A DNA stretch of 64,000 nucleotides from Dillenia suffruticosa (taxonomy: Eukaryota; Streptophyta; Magnoliopsida; Dilleniales; Dilleniaceae): the NCBI GenBank assembly GCA_033439265.1, contig JAVTVX010000001.1, positions 19,176,608-19,240,607 of the forward strand, read 5' to 3'. The translations under genes were made by a program, and so were the position numbers. The notes under the pieces were generated by a model, which did not search any database, had not been told where the DNA came from, and worked only from the letters and a program-made list of their open reading frames with translations. Positions 23,701 to 36,418 of this stretch are shown piece by piece; position 1 is the first letter of the stretch; every line of letters begins with the position of its first letter.

Positions 23701-26700
23701 ATTGAAATCAAGTAAATCGGTTTGGTCAATATTTTGGCCTGAAGATGGGCCAAACTGGTCTATGTTCTCAGTTTCTAGCCTTATGAGACTAACAGTAGGA
23801 CAAAAGCATATTGTAATATTTTAAAGTCCTATACTCCCACCAGAAACATAGCTACATGAATTCCTCTCTTCCATTTGAGTATTTTAAGGCCACCTCAGCA
23901 TTTGAGAGAGAGAGAAAGTGAGTGAACAGGAGTCTAAAATAAGATCTAGGCAAGTGAAATTTCAAAGAATACAAAATTAAAAAAGAACAGCTGCAATTAC
24001 ATAATAAATGAACCTCAGGTCCACATATGAAAATTTTCAGCTAGAAAAAGGATGATTCAATCAAGCAATGATCATAAATTTTGACAAGTGAAAAAGAATA
24101 TGAGGAAGTGATGAGAACCTCGTAGTGATGATTCATGCATGCTTCTGTTTGAGAAAATGCATCCCTAAGAACATCTGAAGCATCGCAATGTGACAAAATA
24201 CTCTCCCTTTTAAGAGAATCTGACAATATACTGGCAACCTTCTCAGGCAGGATTCTGGAAAATTCATTTAAATGTGGTCAGGATTCTGGAAAATTATGTA
24301 GTTAGGCATGGAGAAATAGCCAACAAATATTTCATCTAGGTCACAGTTGCACGAAAATACTAAGTAATGACCATAAATTGAAACTTTAGAATCAGAAAAG
24401 AACAAGAAGAAATCACAATGGGTTAAATGCATCATGTGCAAAAATAAAAAATAAAAAATAAAAAATGACAGGAAGGGGGGAGAAAAAAGAAACAAACAGA
24501 AAACAAACAGACAATAACAACTCACAAGAAAACTTTAAACAAGACAACCACTAACAATGGGAAACAAAATTGTCATCTAGGGGATAGCTCTAGTGTTAAA
24601 ATAATGAACAATGAATTAAGCTCTAAACAAGAGGTGGCCACATGTAGCAAGTTAAATTGAAGACGCATACATGCTGGCAGATTGGGCAGCTCCAGCTCCT
24701 CCATGACCATCACATATTCCAAACAGTCCAAACTGCACATTTGTAATTGAGTTAAATCAGCTCCTCAAGAAAGTGCAAATCTGTCAGGATCATAATTCAA
24801 CAACTTACCAACCTGATCAACACCTTGGAGAGGCCATCGGTAATAGCACACATCTTCCATTGTAAGCTTCTTCCCTCCTCGACGTAAAGCCATTGGATCA
24901 GATGCCATCCCAACACCAAAGGGTATCTGACTTGCAGTTGGAGATGCGATCTGGACCTGCAGGAGCACAGAGTGCTTTAAATAGGCACGGAATTTCAAGA
25001 GAAGAAGAAATAAAAAACATATTATAACCATAATCATTTACATTGAATCATTATAATTGATTTTCCCAACTCCAAAAATTAAGATATCTAAACATCATTT
25101 TTTTTCCATGTGCACAGAGAGAGTGAAAGAGGAAAAACAAAGCAACACACTAGAAGTCATGGCAATATCAATCAAATAAAGAAATTGAAAGCAACTGTAA
25201 TCTATTTCATACAGTCTTCTGCTTCATGTGCACACTTTCAATTTTTGCAGTTTTGTAGGGCTCACCCATACCCACATGCTCAACTCTATAAGATCGAAAA
25301 CATTTTTCTTTATCAGAGAAAAAAAAAAAGAAATTTATTCACAAAATGAAAAAAGAAAAACAGCATACAAAAAACAAAGAGAACCAATGCAGTGTTCTTC
25401 CATGTGTGTAGTAAGAGAATCTAAAAAATCAACATCAACAAAATATTCAAAAACCTCGGCCAAAAGCACAAACACTTTGTAAAATCATCCACAAAAGCCA
25501 TCAAGAAATTCCCCACTCCGGGACATTCTTCTATTTTTTTCACTTCACATCAACCTAAGCACAGCTAGAGGCAGCATCCTGATCACTCTCCTCTTTGCTG
25601 TACGAACCTTTACTCAACTCCAAGCACACATCATCACCCAACATAAGTGCCAATGAGAGAAAATTTCACCCCCCACAGACGAAGCCCATACGCAATGAAG
25701 AAGCCAGTAATCCATGGACTCAAGCTTTCTTTTGCGTAATGTAAATCTGTTAACCAAAACAAAAGTCCAAAATTTTGACCCATTACCGACTTTTAACTCC
25801 AACATACTCTTGAAAACTTTCTACTCTGTGCTTATCTCATTCCAAACTGCCTACATGAAAGGCCAACACTCATCGGACATCCAACCATTATGAGAAATCC
25901 CATAATTAGCTACAATAACCTCTTTCCAAAAAGAGTTCTTATCATCTAGGAATGCTCCACAACTATTTTCCCAGCAATGCCATGTTAAAGTCAACCAAGG
26001 ATAACAAGCAGACAACTTACTCCTCCTCCAAAGGCTGCTTCACAATTTCACACTTAACCCGACTAAACATCTCTTTGCCATTCCCAATTCCCCATTGCTT
26101 CCCCCAAAAATCTTCTTTGGATGCTCTTTAATCTATTTGCCACCAAAACAGAGATAGGAAAAGGGGCATGAGTAAACTCAAAAGTTTGAAAATGTGTTTT
26201 TGGTAAGACCAAGCCACCTCCCTCGGAGATGCCCCTTTTGCCACCCTGCCAGTCTTTCTCGAGCTTCTCCACAACCCCATGTCAAATAGCCTTCTTGTAT
26301 TTTGCTCCATGAGGGAGCCCAAGAAATATCTACAGAAGACTTTCTACTCCACGCCCTAGAATAGATGCCAGCAACCTACTACCAACCTTTTGCGCTCAAG
26401 ATAGTCTCACTTTTTGAAAACAATCTTAAGGACACATAATGCTACAAGGGTTCTGGGAAAATAATTCTTCGTCTCAACAAAAGCCATATTACCAAAATTA
26501 CCAAGAAAACTTTAATTGAATCAATTAGTTAAGACAATTTTTGCAGCTTATCCTTATATGAAAAAATTAATTGTGTCATCATAAATTTTGCATAAAATGG
26601 TAGGCACATCAACTTACATAAATTTTTGAGGTGGTGCCTAAGGTTATTATGTCCCCATCTGCAAGCTCAACAGGATCACCCCAATGTCTGCCTCCAAAAT

Positions 26701-29215
26701 CAGGATGATGAGCCGCCTTAGAATTTAAAAATGTCCCATTCAGACTACCCATATCCACCAGTTCCCATTTCAGTTTCTGGCAACAAAATAAGAATGTCAA
26801 TAAGTAATTAAAGAACAATTACAAATGTCAGGTTTGTTAAGGACAAAATAAGAGGGGACTGGCATCAAGTACATTCATATTCCAGTTAATCATTGCATGC
26901 TTCCCTGAAACCTCGGAGTCTTTCAGTAACAAATCACTTGGTGAAGCCCTTCCAAGGGTAAGTGGAAGTTTAGAAGCACTGGTTGACTGTATGGAACTAC
27001 GAAGCCCGCGAGAGGGACCAGAAAAAACCTCCAACGTAAGGGTGCTTCCTGCACTTCTAAGAGAAAGACATGATTAAATGTTTTACACATTCTTTAATAG
27101 AAAAACCCGTATGAAACATCAACCTTTGCAGAAATTAAAGGAGAGTATACTTTGATCTGAAATAACCATGGCTGACAAATCTTGGAATGCAGCATTTTGC
27201 AAACTAAAATTCAGATTAAAGTTTATTTCTTCCTTTCTAGCATGTACGGGGTCCTCAACTGAATAATTTTTTGTTGGGGGACGCTTGAGTGTTTGGCCCA
27301 TGAAAGTTTCCTCCAAAGCATCATCGGAAGCAACATCCAGAACACAAATATCACCTGGAATAATGATCAAGGATCTAATTTTAAAGAAGCAGACAACTTA
27401 CTCCTAAATGAATTCTCTATAAAAGTGCACATTAGCAAAATTGGTAGAAAAAAATAAAAATCATACCTTGTGTATGGGAAGCACCATATAGAGACCTCTG
27501 TTTGTGAACAAGTCCATGTGTTCTCGGTGAGGCGAAAAGGCCCTCAGTCTGAGGACAAGAGCCTTCTGCAGAATAAGTTCTAGCCAAATCATTGCTTTGG
27601 CTCGAGAATGCAATTGAGTCCTCATTTACAAGAGGCCTTTCTATATCATCAGCTGCCTACAACAGTATAAACTTGGCAAATGAATCATATTACAATAATC
27701 TAAAAGGAAGAGCTGGTTTGTGAATCCAGAATTGACCTGAAAAAGAAAGATCGCTAGATATAATGGAAAAGATCAATGAGCCAACCATGGAACTAAACCA
27801 TCTCCAAATGTTATTTATTGCTCAAAAGAAAAAAGGAAAGATAACACTCCCTTTTCTTCTCTCTTCTCTCTCTCTCTCTCTCTCCTCCTCATTTTCGTCC
27901 ACTTTAAAAGACAAAAAGAGATTACGAATTTCTTTACTGTAGTTTCCTTTCCAGCCAACTTCTTTCCATCCATTTTCTTTCCCTTCCTATTTTCTCCCAA
28001 ACAGACCCTTAGAGGAAATTTAGAATATGAAAGACGAGGTTCCAATGACATGTTATTTCAAAACTTGTGAATAACATCTGACTTCTTATTATTGCACAAA
28101 GTCTCACCAAGTGAACAAGATATTGCATAAAAAAAGGCCAGAAAGATGTTGCATATAATCCACTAGTAGACTAACTGGGAGTATAGTGCAAATAAAGAAA
28201 ACAATTACGCCTGCAGTACGTGGGGACAATATAAAGGGTATATTTACAAAATTAATGCTATGCCTATGGATGTAGAGATGTAGAGCTTAATGCTGGAATG
28301 GTCCATCTTTGAGTACATAATATCACCAATTTGGTGAGCCCCATCCCCACCCTAAAACAAACAAAAAAAAAAAAAAATGGGACATGCTAACATAAAACCC
28401 CGAATGAATGGAGATAAATTTTTATAATATGTGTCTCTATCTTTTCTACTTGTACCAAACATCCTTTGTAATTAAAAAGAAAGAAAATCTTGAAAATGAG
28501 CTTCCCAAGCAGCTCAATAGTCACATGGGCAGCACAGTCACTCACACACACTTAAGATCATCTTTTTCTTGGGCATAGGTTAAAGGTATAGATTAGTTTA
28601 TGCAGAAAAACAAAGGTCCAAGCATTTCTGTTCTTAGTTCTTTAAAATAATGAAACGCAACATTTTAAACTGCATTTGCATCATTCTTTAGTTCAAAGCA
28701 ACTACAATGATCACCGAAGCAACGCTACTGTTCAGGGTTCTTTACATCAGTGATTTGCATGCAATGTCAAGCTAATCAAAGTTACACATACGCCATTCAA
28801 CAAAGAATTAAAATCTAAAGCACGTCCCATGCATTCTTTCCAGAAATTCTGCAAGAAAATCACCTTAAAACAAACACAACCAGACGAACAAAATGCAAGA
28901 AACAAGTGAATCAAAATTGATCTCAACCAAAATCTTGAGAAAAAGAAAACCCTAAGATCAAAGATCGATCAAGAAACAAAGGTTCAATTCCAGTCTCATT
29001 TCAAACAAATCAGAAGCAAAACAAGAAACCCAAATCAAAACTTCTATAGAGAGAGAGGGAGAGAGGGTTACCTTGATAGTGCGAGTGTGAGATGGGAAGA
29101 AGAGAGAAGAGGAGAAGAAGCGCCATGGTCTGCAGGCGATGAAGACGAAGAGGAGTACGATGAGAAGCATTAGGAAGATGATACAACCGACGACAATGCT
29201 CTCTACCATCGCCAT
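20794..29215 (-). CDS. KAPP: Kinase-associated protein phosphatase (membrane-anchored FHA-PP2C)
   Basis: Coding exons: 29215-29072, 27656-27467, 27354-27151, 27048-26873, 26776-26618, 24956-24813, 24732-24671, 24254-24119, 22566-22472, 21600-21485, 21404-21275, 21108-21054, 20955-20794; 590 aa, close to Arabidopsis KAPP (581). An N-terminal signal-anchor helix (about 7-28) is followed by CRPWRFF. The FHA domain (about 205-285) shows the phosphothreonine-binding residues G212-R213, S227, H230 and N251 (GSLNGT). The PP2C domain has CDGHGG (346-351), SDGFWDV (519-525) and KDN (567-569), which carry metal-binding acidic residues. Arabidopsis KAPP binds phosphorylated receptor kinases such as CLV1 through FHA and dephosphorylates them; the same role at the plasma membrane is inferred. 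An in-frame ATG at 29257 would extend the N-terminus by 14 residues; MAMVES was chosen because it places the hydrophobic helix at the terminus. Confidence 0.95.
22353..22387. repeat. G-rich tract with NotI-type core in KAPP intron
   Basis: A GGGGCGGCCGC block followed by a G13-like run and GGGTGGGGTGGTG lies in the intron between KAPP exons 9 and 10. On the transcribed minus strand it is C-rich. It could form a quadruplex on the template strand, or could be an assembly-sensitive homopolymer. Confidence 0.6.
22859..22972. repeat. Short direct repeat, 22 bp, in KAPP intron
   Basis: GAACAAACCAAGCCAAACTG plus GC occurs identically at 22859-22880 and 22951-22972, 92 bp apart, in the intron between exons 8 and 9. 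Its function is unknown; it is probably a small tandem duplication. Confidence 0.85.
25600..26340 (-). mobile_element. L1-type LINE ORF2 relic in KAPP intron 5
   Basis: The minus strand retains, in several frames, the C-terminal part of a plant L1-like reverse transcriptase. In order: GVVEKLEKDWQGGKR, ISEGGGLVLPKTHF, FPISVLVANRLKSIQRRFL (around 26110-26160), FNMALLGK (about 25963-25986), WKEVIVANYG (about 25905-25935) and ELKVGNGSKFW (about 25772-25804). These match the usual motif order downstream of the RT palm (VERFEKRL-W, SKGGRLTLIKS, VANRLEKIQRRFLW, FNMALLGKWLWRF, VGNGSKIRFW). Stops and frameshifts show it is dead. It lies in the same direction as KAPP. The surrounding intron (24957-26617) is otherwise unremarkable. 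Confidence 0.8.
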
Positions 29216-31380
29216 CGCTCTCGGCTCACAGAGAGGGAGAGGAAGAGAGAGCGACAACGAATGAGTCCTAAAAATGGCGAGATCTTCGCTTCGAAATGGT
29301 CGCTTGTTTCTATTTCTTTTCTCTTTTTCATTTTCCTTTTTTTTATTTATTAAGGTTTTTCTATTTCTTTTGAACTTATAATTACAGGATAATAATATCT
29401 TTTATATTTTCAAAATAACGTACTATTTGTAATTTAAATTATTTATTTTTTTATTATTTATCAATAAAATCCCATCTAGATTTTTTAATATTTCTTTTTT
29501 CATTTAAAAAACTTTTTTAAATATATAAACACTAAATAAAAAAAAAAAAGAGATTGTAAAAGAAAAATAGACATTTAAACATTGCAATTTTAGATTATAG
29601 CTCTTTATCTTAATTTTATACAACGAATATAACTAATATTTTATCTCGTTAAGTAAAATCAGTTATATCCTTTTACGTCATATTATTATATTCTATTTTA
29701 AATCGCATGCTTATTTATATTATTATTTTATTTATACGATAATAATAATTATATATTTTTTCAATAAGTGGGTTGATAATATAGATATTTTTATATTATT
29801 ATATTTTATTTTATATCATATATTCATATATAGTTAGATGATTTATATCATTTTTTATCTTAATTTTATTTGGATTAAAAATTATTGATTCAATATTAAA
29901 ATATTAAAATTAAAATCATACAATATGGATCATGGGCTTTCGATAATTAGTAAATTCCATTTATATTTTTTTTCTATTTAGATTTACAAGTTTGTTTTCT
30001 TCAAAAACAACATTTATTGAGTTTTTTCCTATTTTTAATCAAAAAATTTAATCTATTACTAATTTTTTCAACAATGTGTTTATTGTGTTGACTTAGAATG
30101 GCGGCGAAATTTTGGCCCAACACGATTAAAAAAGGAGCAATCGTGTTAAAAATTGTGGTCATTTTAATTTCATTTTCACATTTTTCTTTGTTTTTATGTT
30201 TTGATTTTTAAATATAAGAATTATTTAGAAAAGCAATGAAAGAAATATCAAATGATAGACCGTATAATTAAGTTGATCATATTAACAAATAATAAAATAT
30301 CAAGGTCCAAAATATGGATAATAGGATAATATATAAATGCCAATTTTTTTTTATCATCAGTATTCAAAATCATATTTCGATTAATACAGTTTGAGTATCT
30401 ATATGGGTCCTATTTAGTTAGGGATGACTCTCTTAATATAATATTTTCTATTCTCAAGTTTCAAAAACTTGATTAAATGACCTAATACCCCATTCGATTA
30501 GGTCGATTATGCATCAGTAATACCAATTTTTTCCTTATAAAATAAGAAAATTTTCATTTTTCCTTTTTCATAAAAAAATGTACGTGACATTTTTTATAAA
30601 TAATACTAGATATCAAGTTGGAACGTAAATTAATTGAGCCAAACTGAATAATAATACTGTTTAAGTTTAGTTCTTCATCATTCAATACTTCATTTATTGT
30701 GGAAGTTAACTTTGAATGAACTTTTTAATGGAAGCAAAAGTTAAGTAACTTTCTCAATCATAAATTATCACAATATTTATAATCAACTTATATAAGTTTT
30801 CAAATCAAAATTAAATAACTTTTTTATGAGTTTAACATTAACAAACAAAGGTAATATTTATTCAAAAATTATTTTTCAAACTTATCATATTTAAAGGCTA
30901 TCGACCATCGATCATTGCTTATGAAGCCAAAATAGGGGGAGATGTGCATTGCACTAAAGGAAGGGAGGAGGGGAGGGGGCAGAGAGAGAGAGAGAGAGGA
31001 TGGTAGGGCAATTGATGGGGTGGGATTGGGTAGTTTTGCAGGCATTGGTTGCATCATTTGCCATAGGGAGTAAAAAGAGAGGTGGTTTGCACGTTAGGTG
31101 GTAGATGCAACAAACAAGCCTGCATTTGGTATTCATAATTGCAGATTTGTCAAACCAAGAACTTTCAACTTCCCACATCATTATCCCTTCTAGAATTCAT
31201 TTTTGGAGGATTCTAGGTACAATGGCATTGGCAGGAGAGAGGAAATATTATCAAAATGTTTGGGTACAACAAAGGATGAAGGTCAATAATACACCAAAAA
31301 TTTCCAAGGTTTCTTAGTTAGGTGGGTTATTAGAATTCATACAATTAGTTATGCTTTATAACATATGTCATTATTGATTT
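29216..31380. other. Intergenic, AT-rich: KAPP upstream region
   Basis: About 2.2 kb. The first 60 bp upstream of the KAPP start are CT-rich on the coding strand (likely 5' leader). Beyond lies very AT-rich DNA with no supported gene. A GA tract sits at 30979-30998. Confidence 0.6.
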
Positions 31381-31570
31381 CTTTTTTTTTTTCTTTTGAA
31401 TTATTAGTATCCGATAATCAATTTATTGATTCTGATTAATCTCACTCGAGTTAATTATCACTTTATTAAAGGATAAATTCTCTCAATTTTTATATTTTTC
31501 ATTTTCAAGATTTTAATCAGAAAATTTGATTAATAGAATATAATATTTTTATTATCGGACCAACAAAGCG
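31381..31570 (-). mobile_element. SINE-like element, family B, copy 1
   Basis: Read on the plus strand: poly-T (31381-31391), then the family signature TAGTATCCGATAAT, CTGATTAATCTCACTCGAG and GGATAAATTCTCTC, ending near 31570. In minus orientation this is a body followed by ATTATCGGATACTA and a poly-A tail. The same series recurs at the other family B copies. Confidence 0.55.
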
Positions 31571-32916
31571 GTGGTGTCATTATTGATTTCAAATAGTGGA
31601 TTGGTCAACCCTCTTGGAGTTGGGATCGAATGATGGCCTTTCCAATATGAGATGGCAAGCATTTTCTAATATTCGGCAAGGCAAACCCTTCTAGTGTCAG
31701 GCTGAGGTGTGCCAAGGTGACCCTTCTTTTATTAGGCCAAAGTGGGCTAAGGTGTCGACACCTTTGGCAATGGGCTCACATTATCTCTCCCCAATAGAAC
31801 CCAATCGCCCCCGCATTGATCGAGTGGCAACGAGGAGAGAAAGAGTAGTTGAAATGGCCAAATTATGTTTGAGTTTTTCTTTTATGAATATTTAAAATTA
31901 AGTTTTAAACTATTTTGGAGCTAAAATTAAGATTTGAGATATTGTCTTTTGAAATGATTAAATTATTATTATTTTTACTCTTTTAAAAAAGAAATATTAA
32001 ACATCAGGGTGACATAAGAAATAAAATAATATATTAAGCTATCTTTAAATTAAAATTTGGATAAAGAATATTTGTATTATTCATGATATTTGACTTTTTA
32101 CCAATCAAGACAATGCATACAAAGCCTTCTTTTAGCAAGTTTCATTCTATATAATTTCATGTTTTCCGAATTTCAATGATATCTATTCTAATTTTTCATA
32201 TTTATATTCTAAAATTTTAATCATGCATGGGACGTTACTATTTTTGATATAAAGCCAAAACTCAATCAACCTGAAACACAGTTAAGGTGATGGTCCTTTC
32301 TTTATTGGAGAAATGTAATCCTACCCATATGAATATGAGATGATGAATTTCGAGAATTCAATTTCAAAATTTATTTCAATTTATTTATATTTTATTTGTA
32401 ATATTTTTTTTATTTCAAACCAAAAATTATTTATAGAGAAAACAAAATTTTATAGTAAAAATTAAATTTTTCTCTAAAAACTAAAGAAAAAAAATCTTTA
32501 AATAAATAAATATTTGTATTGAATTCTCATGATAACCATTTTTGAACTTTAAGAGGCCTGTTTGAATAAACTCACCACTCACAAAAGATGCAATTGAATA
32601 ATAGTTAGAACCGATGTCAAGCTCTCGAAATGATCTAGAAATTTTGAAGCCTAATTTTTTTCTTTTGATTAGAGCAACAAAAGTAACAAAATAAAGATCT
32701 AGCACGATTCCATATGAAAACAATTTTTGAAATATCAGATACCAGAAGGATTTCCATCCTATAAAGAGGGGAATTGAATGAAGAATAATATACGATGGGA
32801 AAACTCATCTAAATTTGTCCCATATTAGCCCTAAAATTTTTTGAATGAGTGAGACAAATTTCAAGGCCACCCTTTATTCATGAATTCCTTGCAAGCAAAT
32901 TAATCAGGGAAGACCA
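31571..32916. other. Intergenic, AT-rich
   Basis: About 1.35 kb without a supported gene. A stretch at 31600-31830 has higher GC and imperfect GGCAAGG/CCAAGGTG-type short repeats but only short open frames. The rest is AT-rich. Confidence 0.5.
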
Positions 32917-33085
32917 GACTCCCGTGGGTGTAATGATTGATCGTTACACTTACTTAATCATAGTTTTTGAGTTCGAGTCATGGAAACAGAGAAATAAAAT
33001 TTGAAAGAGTCAATCCCATAACGGCCCCATAGTGCTCGGGCCGGATTACTCGATATAATCAGGATACCTTTGGTGAAAAAAAATT
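32917..33085 (+). mobile_element. SINE-like element, family A
   Basis: A B-box-like GAGTTCGAGTCATGG (about 32969-32983) is followed by CGGGCCGGATTACTCGATAT, CAGGATACCTTTGGTG and an A8 tail (33077-33084). It has the same order of blocks as the element at window start. The upstream ATGATTGATCGTTACAC segment may be a decayed A-box region. Confidence 0.5.
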
Positions 33086-34108
33086 TTGGGACAAAGTGAA
33101 ATGGCACTTTTAACAAAACGCTGTGTTTTAGGGGAGACAAGCACACATATATATAAATATAATATAATGCATGTGTGTTCTATATATGCAACGCACGTAT
33201 CTCAATTCCGGGAACTCCTAAGAGGGAGAATTCATATTTCTCCTAGCCGTTGAGGAACCCTAAAAACAAAACAAGGATTTCTGACATTTCAGTTGTTTTC
33301 ACTATCCTTTCATATTTTTGGGTAAATTTTAATCCCTTGTTATTAATTAAATTTTAATTTTTTTTTTGTTTTATTTAGAGATCATACATGTTTAATTTTG
33401 TTGACTCGTTGTTTATTTTTAAATTTGAACTCAATTTCCAAATTTTAAGTTTTTTTTTTTTTTTTTTTTTTTATATAGAGACAATATATGTTTAATTTTG
33501 GTGACCCATTTTTTAGTTTCCAAATTTGGATTCATTTTATTTATGGATTCTTTTTTTTTTTTAATACAAAGGAAACTCTTAAACTGAGACCTAAATAAAA
33601 GGGGATGATGTAAGTTAAATTATAACTCATTGGTACGTAGATTCTTATTAGCATGTATGATTCTGGGTGGTGTGAAAAAATTAATGATCTTGATTATTTT
33701 TTTTTTCATTTAAGAGTGGATGTGCCAATATTATATGGAAGGATTTTTCCCATACGCTCCATTTGTTTTCCCAGGTTTAGGTTGGCCGTAACATGTTTAC
33801 AACATTAACTATACTAACCTTGAACTCTGTTAACATAGTTTCTGTCGGTTGGGGTGATGAATTTAGTTTTAAAGGACCACTGTCAAGTTGAGTGGAACAC
33901 TTATGTATGTTACCTGGTCTATCTGCTGCCTTGGTTGCATGTTTGGTAGACCACTGGAGTTCATAAATTATCCTCTAGCATTACTAATTGGACTGCAATG
34001 TGCATAAATTTGACAGGGGATCAAGATCTAGTCTGTGAGCTTGTACGAATTCTGCATCCTCTGCTTCCAAAAGGTACAATCCATTTGAATTCATATGTTA
34101 GTTTTGTA

Positions 34109-34110
<2 letters not shown>
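33086..34110. other. Intergenic with one exon-like island
   Basis: About 1 kb, T-rich, with several T-runs. The only coding-like island is 34017-34073 on the plus strand: it is preceded by TTTGACAG, followed by GTACAA, and open in one frame as GDQDLVCELVRILHPLLPK. No neighbouring exon could be joined to it. Confidence 0.4.

Positions 34111-34111
<1 letters not shown>

Positions 34112-34147
<36 letters not shown>
34112..34147. repeat. (GA)n microsatellite
   Basis: About 18 GA units followed directly by the local direct repeat described at 34149-34525. Confidence 0.95.
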
Positions 34148-34148
<1 letters not shown>

Positions 34149-34150
<2 letters not shown>

Positions 34151-34525
34151 TAGCAGCACCCTTAGTGTGCGAAAGCACATCAGATGGAAGGAAGGCTCCA
34201 AGGAACAATTGGGGGCGAAGGGAGGAGGCATCCTCCGGGAAATTTTACGAAAAAACTATATATATAATTTTAAAAATTATAATCCCAAATGCATATTGTA
34301 CTTATCTCGTTCGGATATAAATTTCGGGCTTTGCCCTTAACGATAGGCCACTTTTCTCTTGTGGGTGCTAAGCCTAGATCTCCCCAAGCCAATGAGAGAT
34401 TGGAGAAACTAACTGCATGCTTAGTCTGAGAAAGCACATCAGGTGGATGGAAGGCTCCTAGGAACAACAGAGTACTTTTCTTGTGTGGTTCCTAAACCTG
34501 GAACTGCCCAAGCTAAGCAAGACAA
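34149..34525. repeat. Local direct repeat in intergenic DNA
   Basis: The block GAAAGCACATCAG-TGGA-GGAAGGCTCC is present near 34170 and 34430. The block TTTTCTCTTGTGGGTGCTAA...CCCAAGC near 34350 recurs diverged near 34476. Together these suggest a partly decayed tandem repeat of composite units. Confidence 0.65.
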
Positions 34526-35660
34526 GTATATAATGCACAATTTTGGTTTAGTCATCCAAGATTTTACAGATGGAATTCAGTGGAATGTCTTTTATACTTG
34601 AAGAAAGGGGAGTCATTTAGGGCAAGGAGCATGTGCTACTGAAGATGTTTCCGTTTCTGCACGTTCAGATAAATATGATAGCTGGTAGGAGATTGATGTT
34701 GGTTCATTGAGTGAATATGATAACTGGTAGGAGAGTTGCCCATATTAAAGTTAATTATCTTGTGAGAGCCGGGAACCAAAATTGCCTCGTGGGAAGAACT
34801 GCAGGCAAATCTGTAAAAGAGAAGTGATATGGTGAACATATGTTGAGGTGCAATAGATTTCAGATTTTGATTCATAAGTTTTTGAAGGATATTTGATGTT
34901 TCCCTCTTTCACAGTGTGTATAAGTTTCAATGGTAGTCTATACTTAGTCATACAAATGAACAGGAGACTGGAACAGGATAATCTAGCCGTAACTTTTGAT
35001 GGAAAAATCAACTTTGTAGGGAATCTGATACAATTAACTTCATCTAGTCACCTTTAACAAGCCTATTTCGGCCCTTGAGCATTGTATATCAATTTTTTAA
35101 AACATTATTCTCTTTGTCCGCTGTACCTTAATCAAAGTGGCATCAGCGGCATGAAAATGATTGATCGCTCCATGCTTACTGCCGCTTACTTTCAGTACCA
35201 GTGGAAATAATCATCACTGCCGGTAGAGATTCAACTGATTGTATGGATACGTATGTATAAAGTTAACCTCGGACTGTGATGTTTATGGAACCAGGTAGAA
35301 AATCGAGTGATATCGATTTAACTTTTGTTATTCATAATTAAATAAAACCCTTTATTGCAAGACAAATTTGTACCTAGGATGAGATTTAAAAGGAGGGAAA
35401 TGTTTATTAATGGAAGCAAAAGCTCCATTAACATGGTCAAAAAGGTGGGGTCTAGTGGCTAGTTTATGTGCTTGTCGAAGCCATGAACTGGATTCTCTTG
35501 TCTCTCTTAATAAAAAGCCTTCCATAACAAAAGTGAGAAACCAAAGGTTTAGCTTTATGATTCTCCTGTGGGATGTGACATTTTCTTAGTTTTAGATTCA
35601 TTATTGCCTTTACTTGGCCGAACCTAAAGAAAGTTATAAAAAGATGAATGGATTCTGATG

Positions 35661-35718
<58 letters not shown>

Positions 35719-36418
35719 CTAGTGGAGTGTTTTTATTATTAGAATTAAAAAGTGATTACCAATGTAATTAAGCTTCAACATTGAAGCTTTTGTACTTGTA
35801 TGGCACCGCTGAAATGCATGCTTGTTTAAAAACACAAAAAGTTGCTAAGCTTCTTTACAAATTCCTTTTTAATTGTAAATAAGCATACTCCATACCCTTT
35901 GGGGATTTATTTGCTTCTAACAGCTTCATCCTAAACCCATGAATAAGATTTTTCCAAAACTTGGGATTAGACAAGGGCGTAATGTTCTAACCCAATAAGG
36001 TAATTATTTGCTTAATCCCTTGAGTAATATTATGGTTGAATTAGGGTGAAAAAGAAAATCTTAGAATTTTTTAGTGCATAGAGAGCACTTTTTTAATGGT
36101 CCTTTTTTTCTTTTTTCGAGCTGAGGAGAACATTATTATTTTTCCCCTTTTTTTTTGTAGATTCTCTTCTCTATCAAAAAGAAAAAAGATTACTCAAACC
36201 CCTCTTGGCAGCTCTATTTCCTTCTCAAAGGAGATAATCTTTTCTTGGTTGTTGACATTGTTTGGTTCAAGGAGGTCCATTTTGGATAATCTAAGCAAAC
36301 CCTGCCTACTTTGAGTTGGGAAGCAATAGCACCATCTATGTATATAAGAGATTGTTAGATAAAGGGTCTTATCATAATTGTACAGGCACAAGTACTTGTT
36401 GTTGTGATGCATCTTGGT
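34526..36418. other. Intergenic, no gene seen
   Basis: About 1.9 kb containing a long CT/AC microsatellite (35664-35718) and otherwise unremarkable sequence with only short, non-conserved-looking open frames. Confidence 0.5.
35664..35718. repeat. (CT)21-(CA)n compound microsatellite
   Basis: About 21 CT units pass directly into six CA units. Confidence 0.95.

Noticed and set aside
27800-28015. Possible further MITE ending CCCAAACAGACCCTTA in KAPP intron 1
   Set aside because: Only one end resembles the hAT-type terminus; no matching inverted partner was found nearby.
464-29215. Three minus-strand genes as an operon-like cluster
   Set aside because: Each has its own upstream region over 1 kb long and many introns; same-strand order is ordinary plant gene order.
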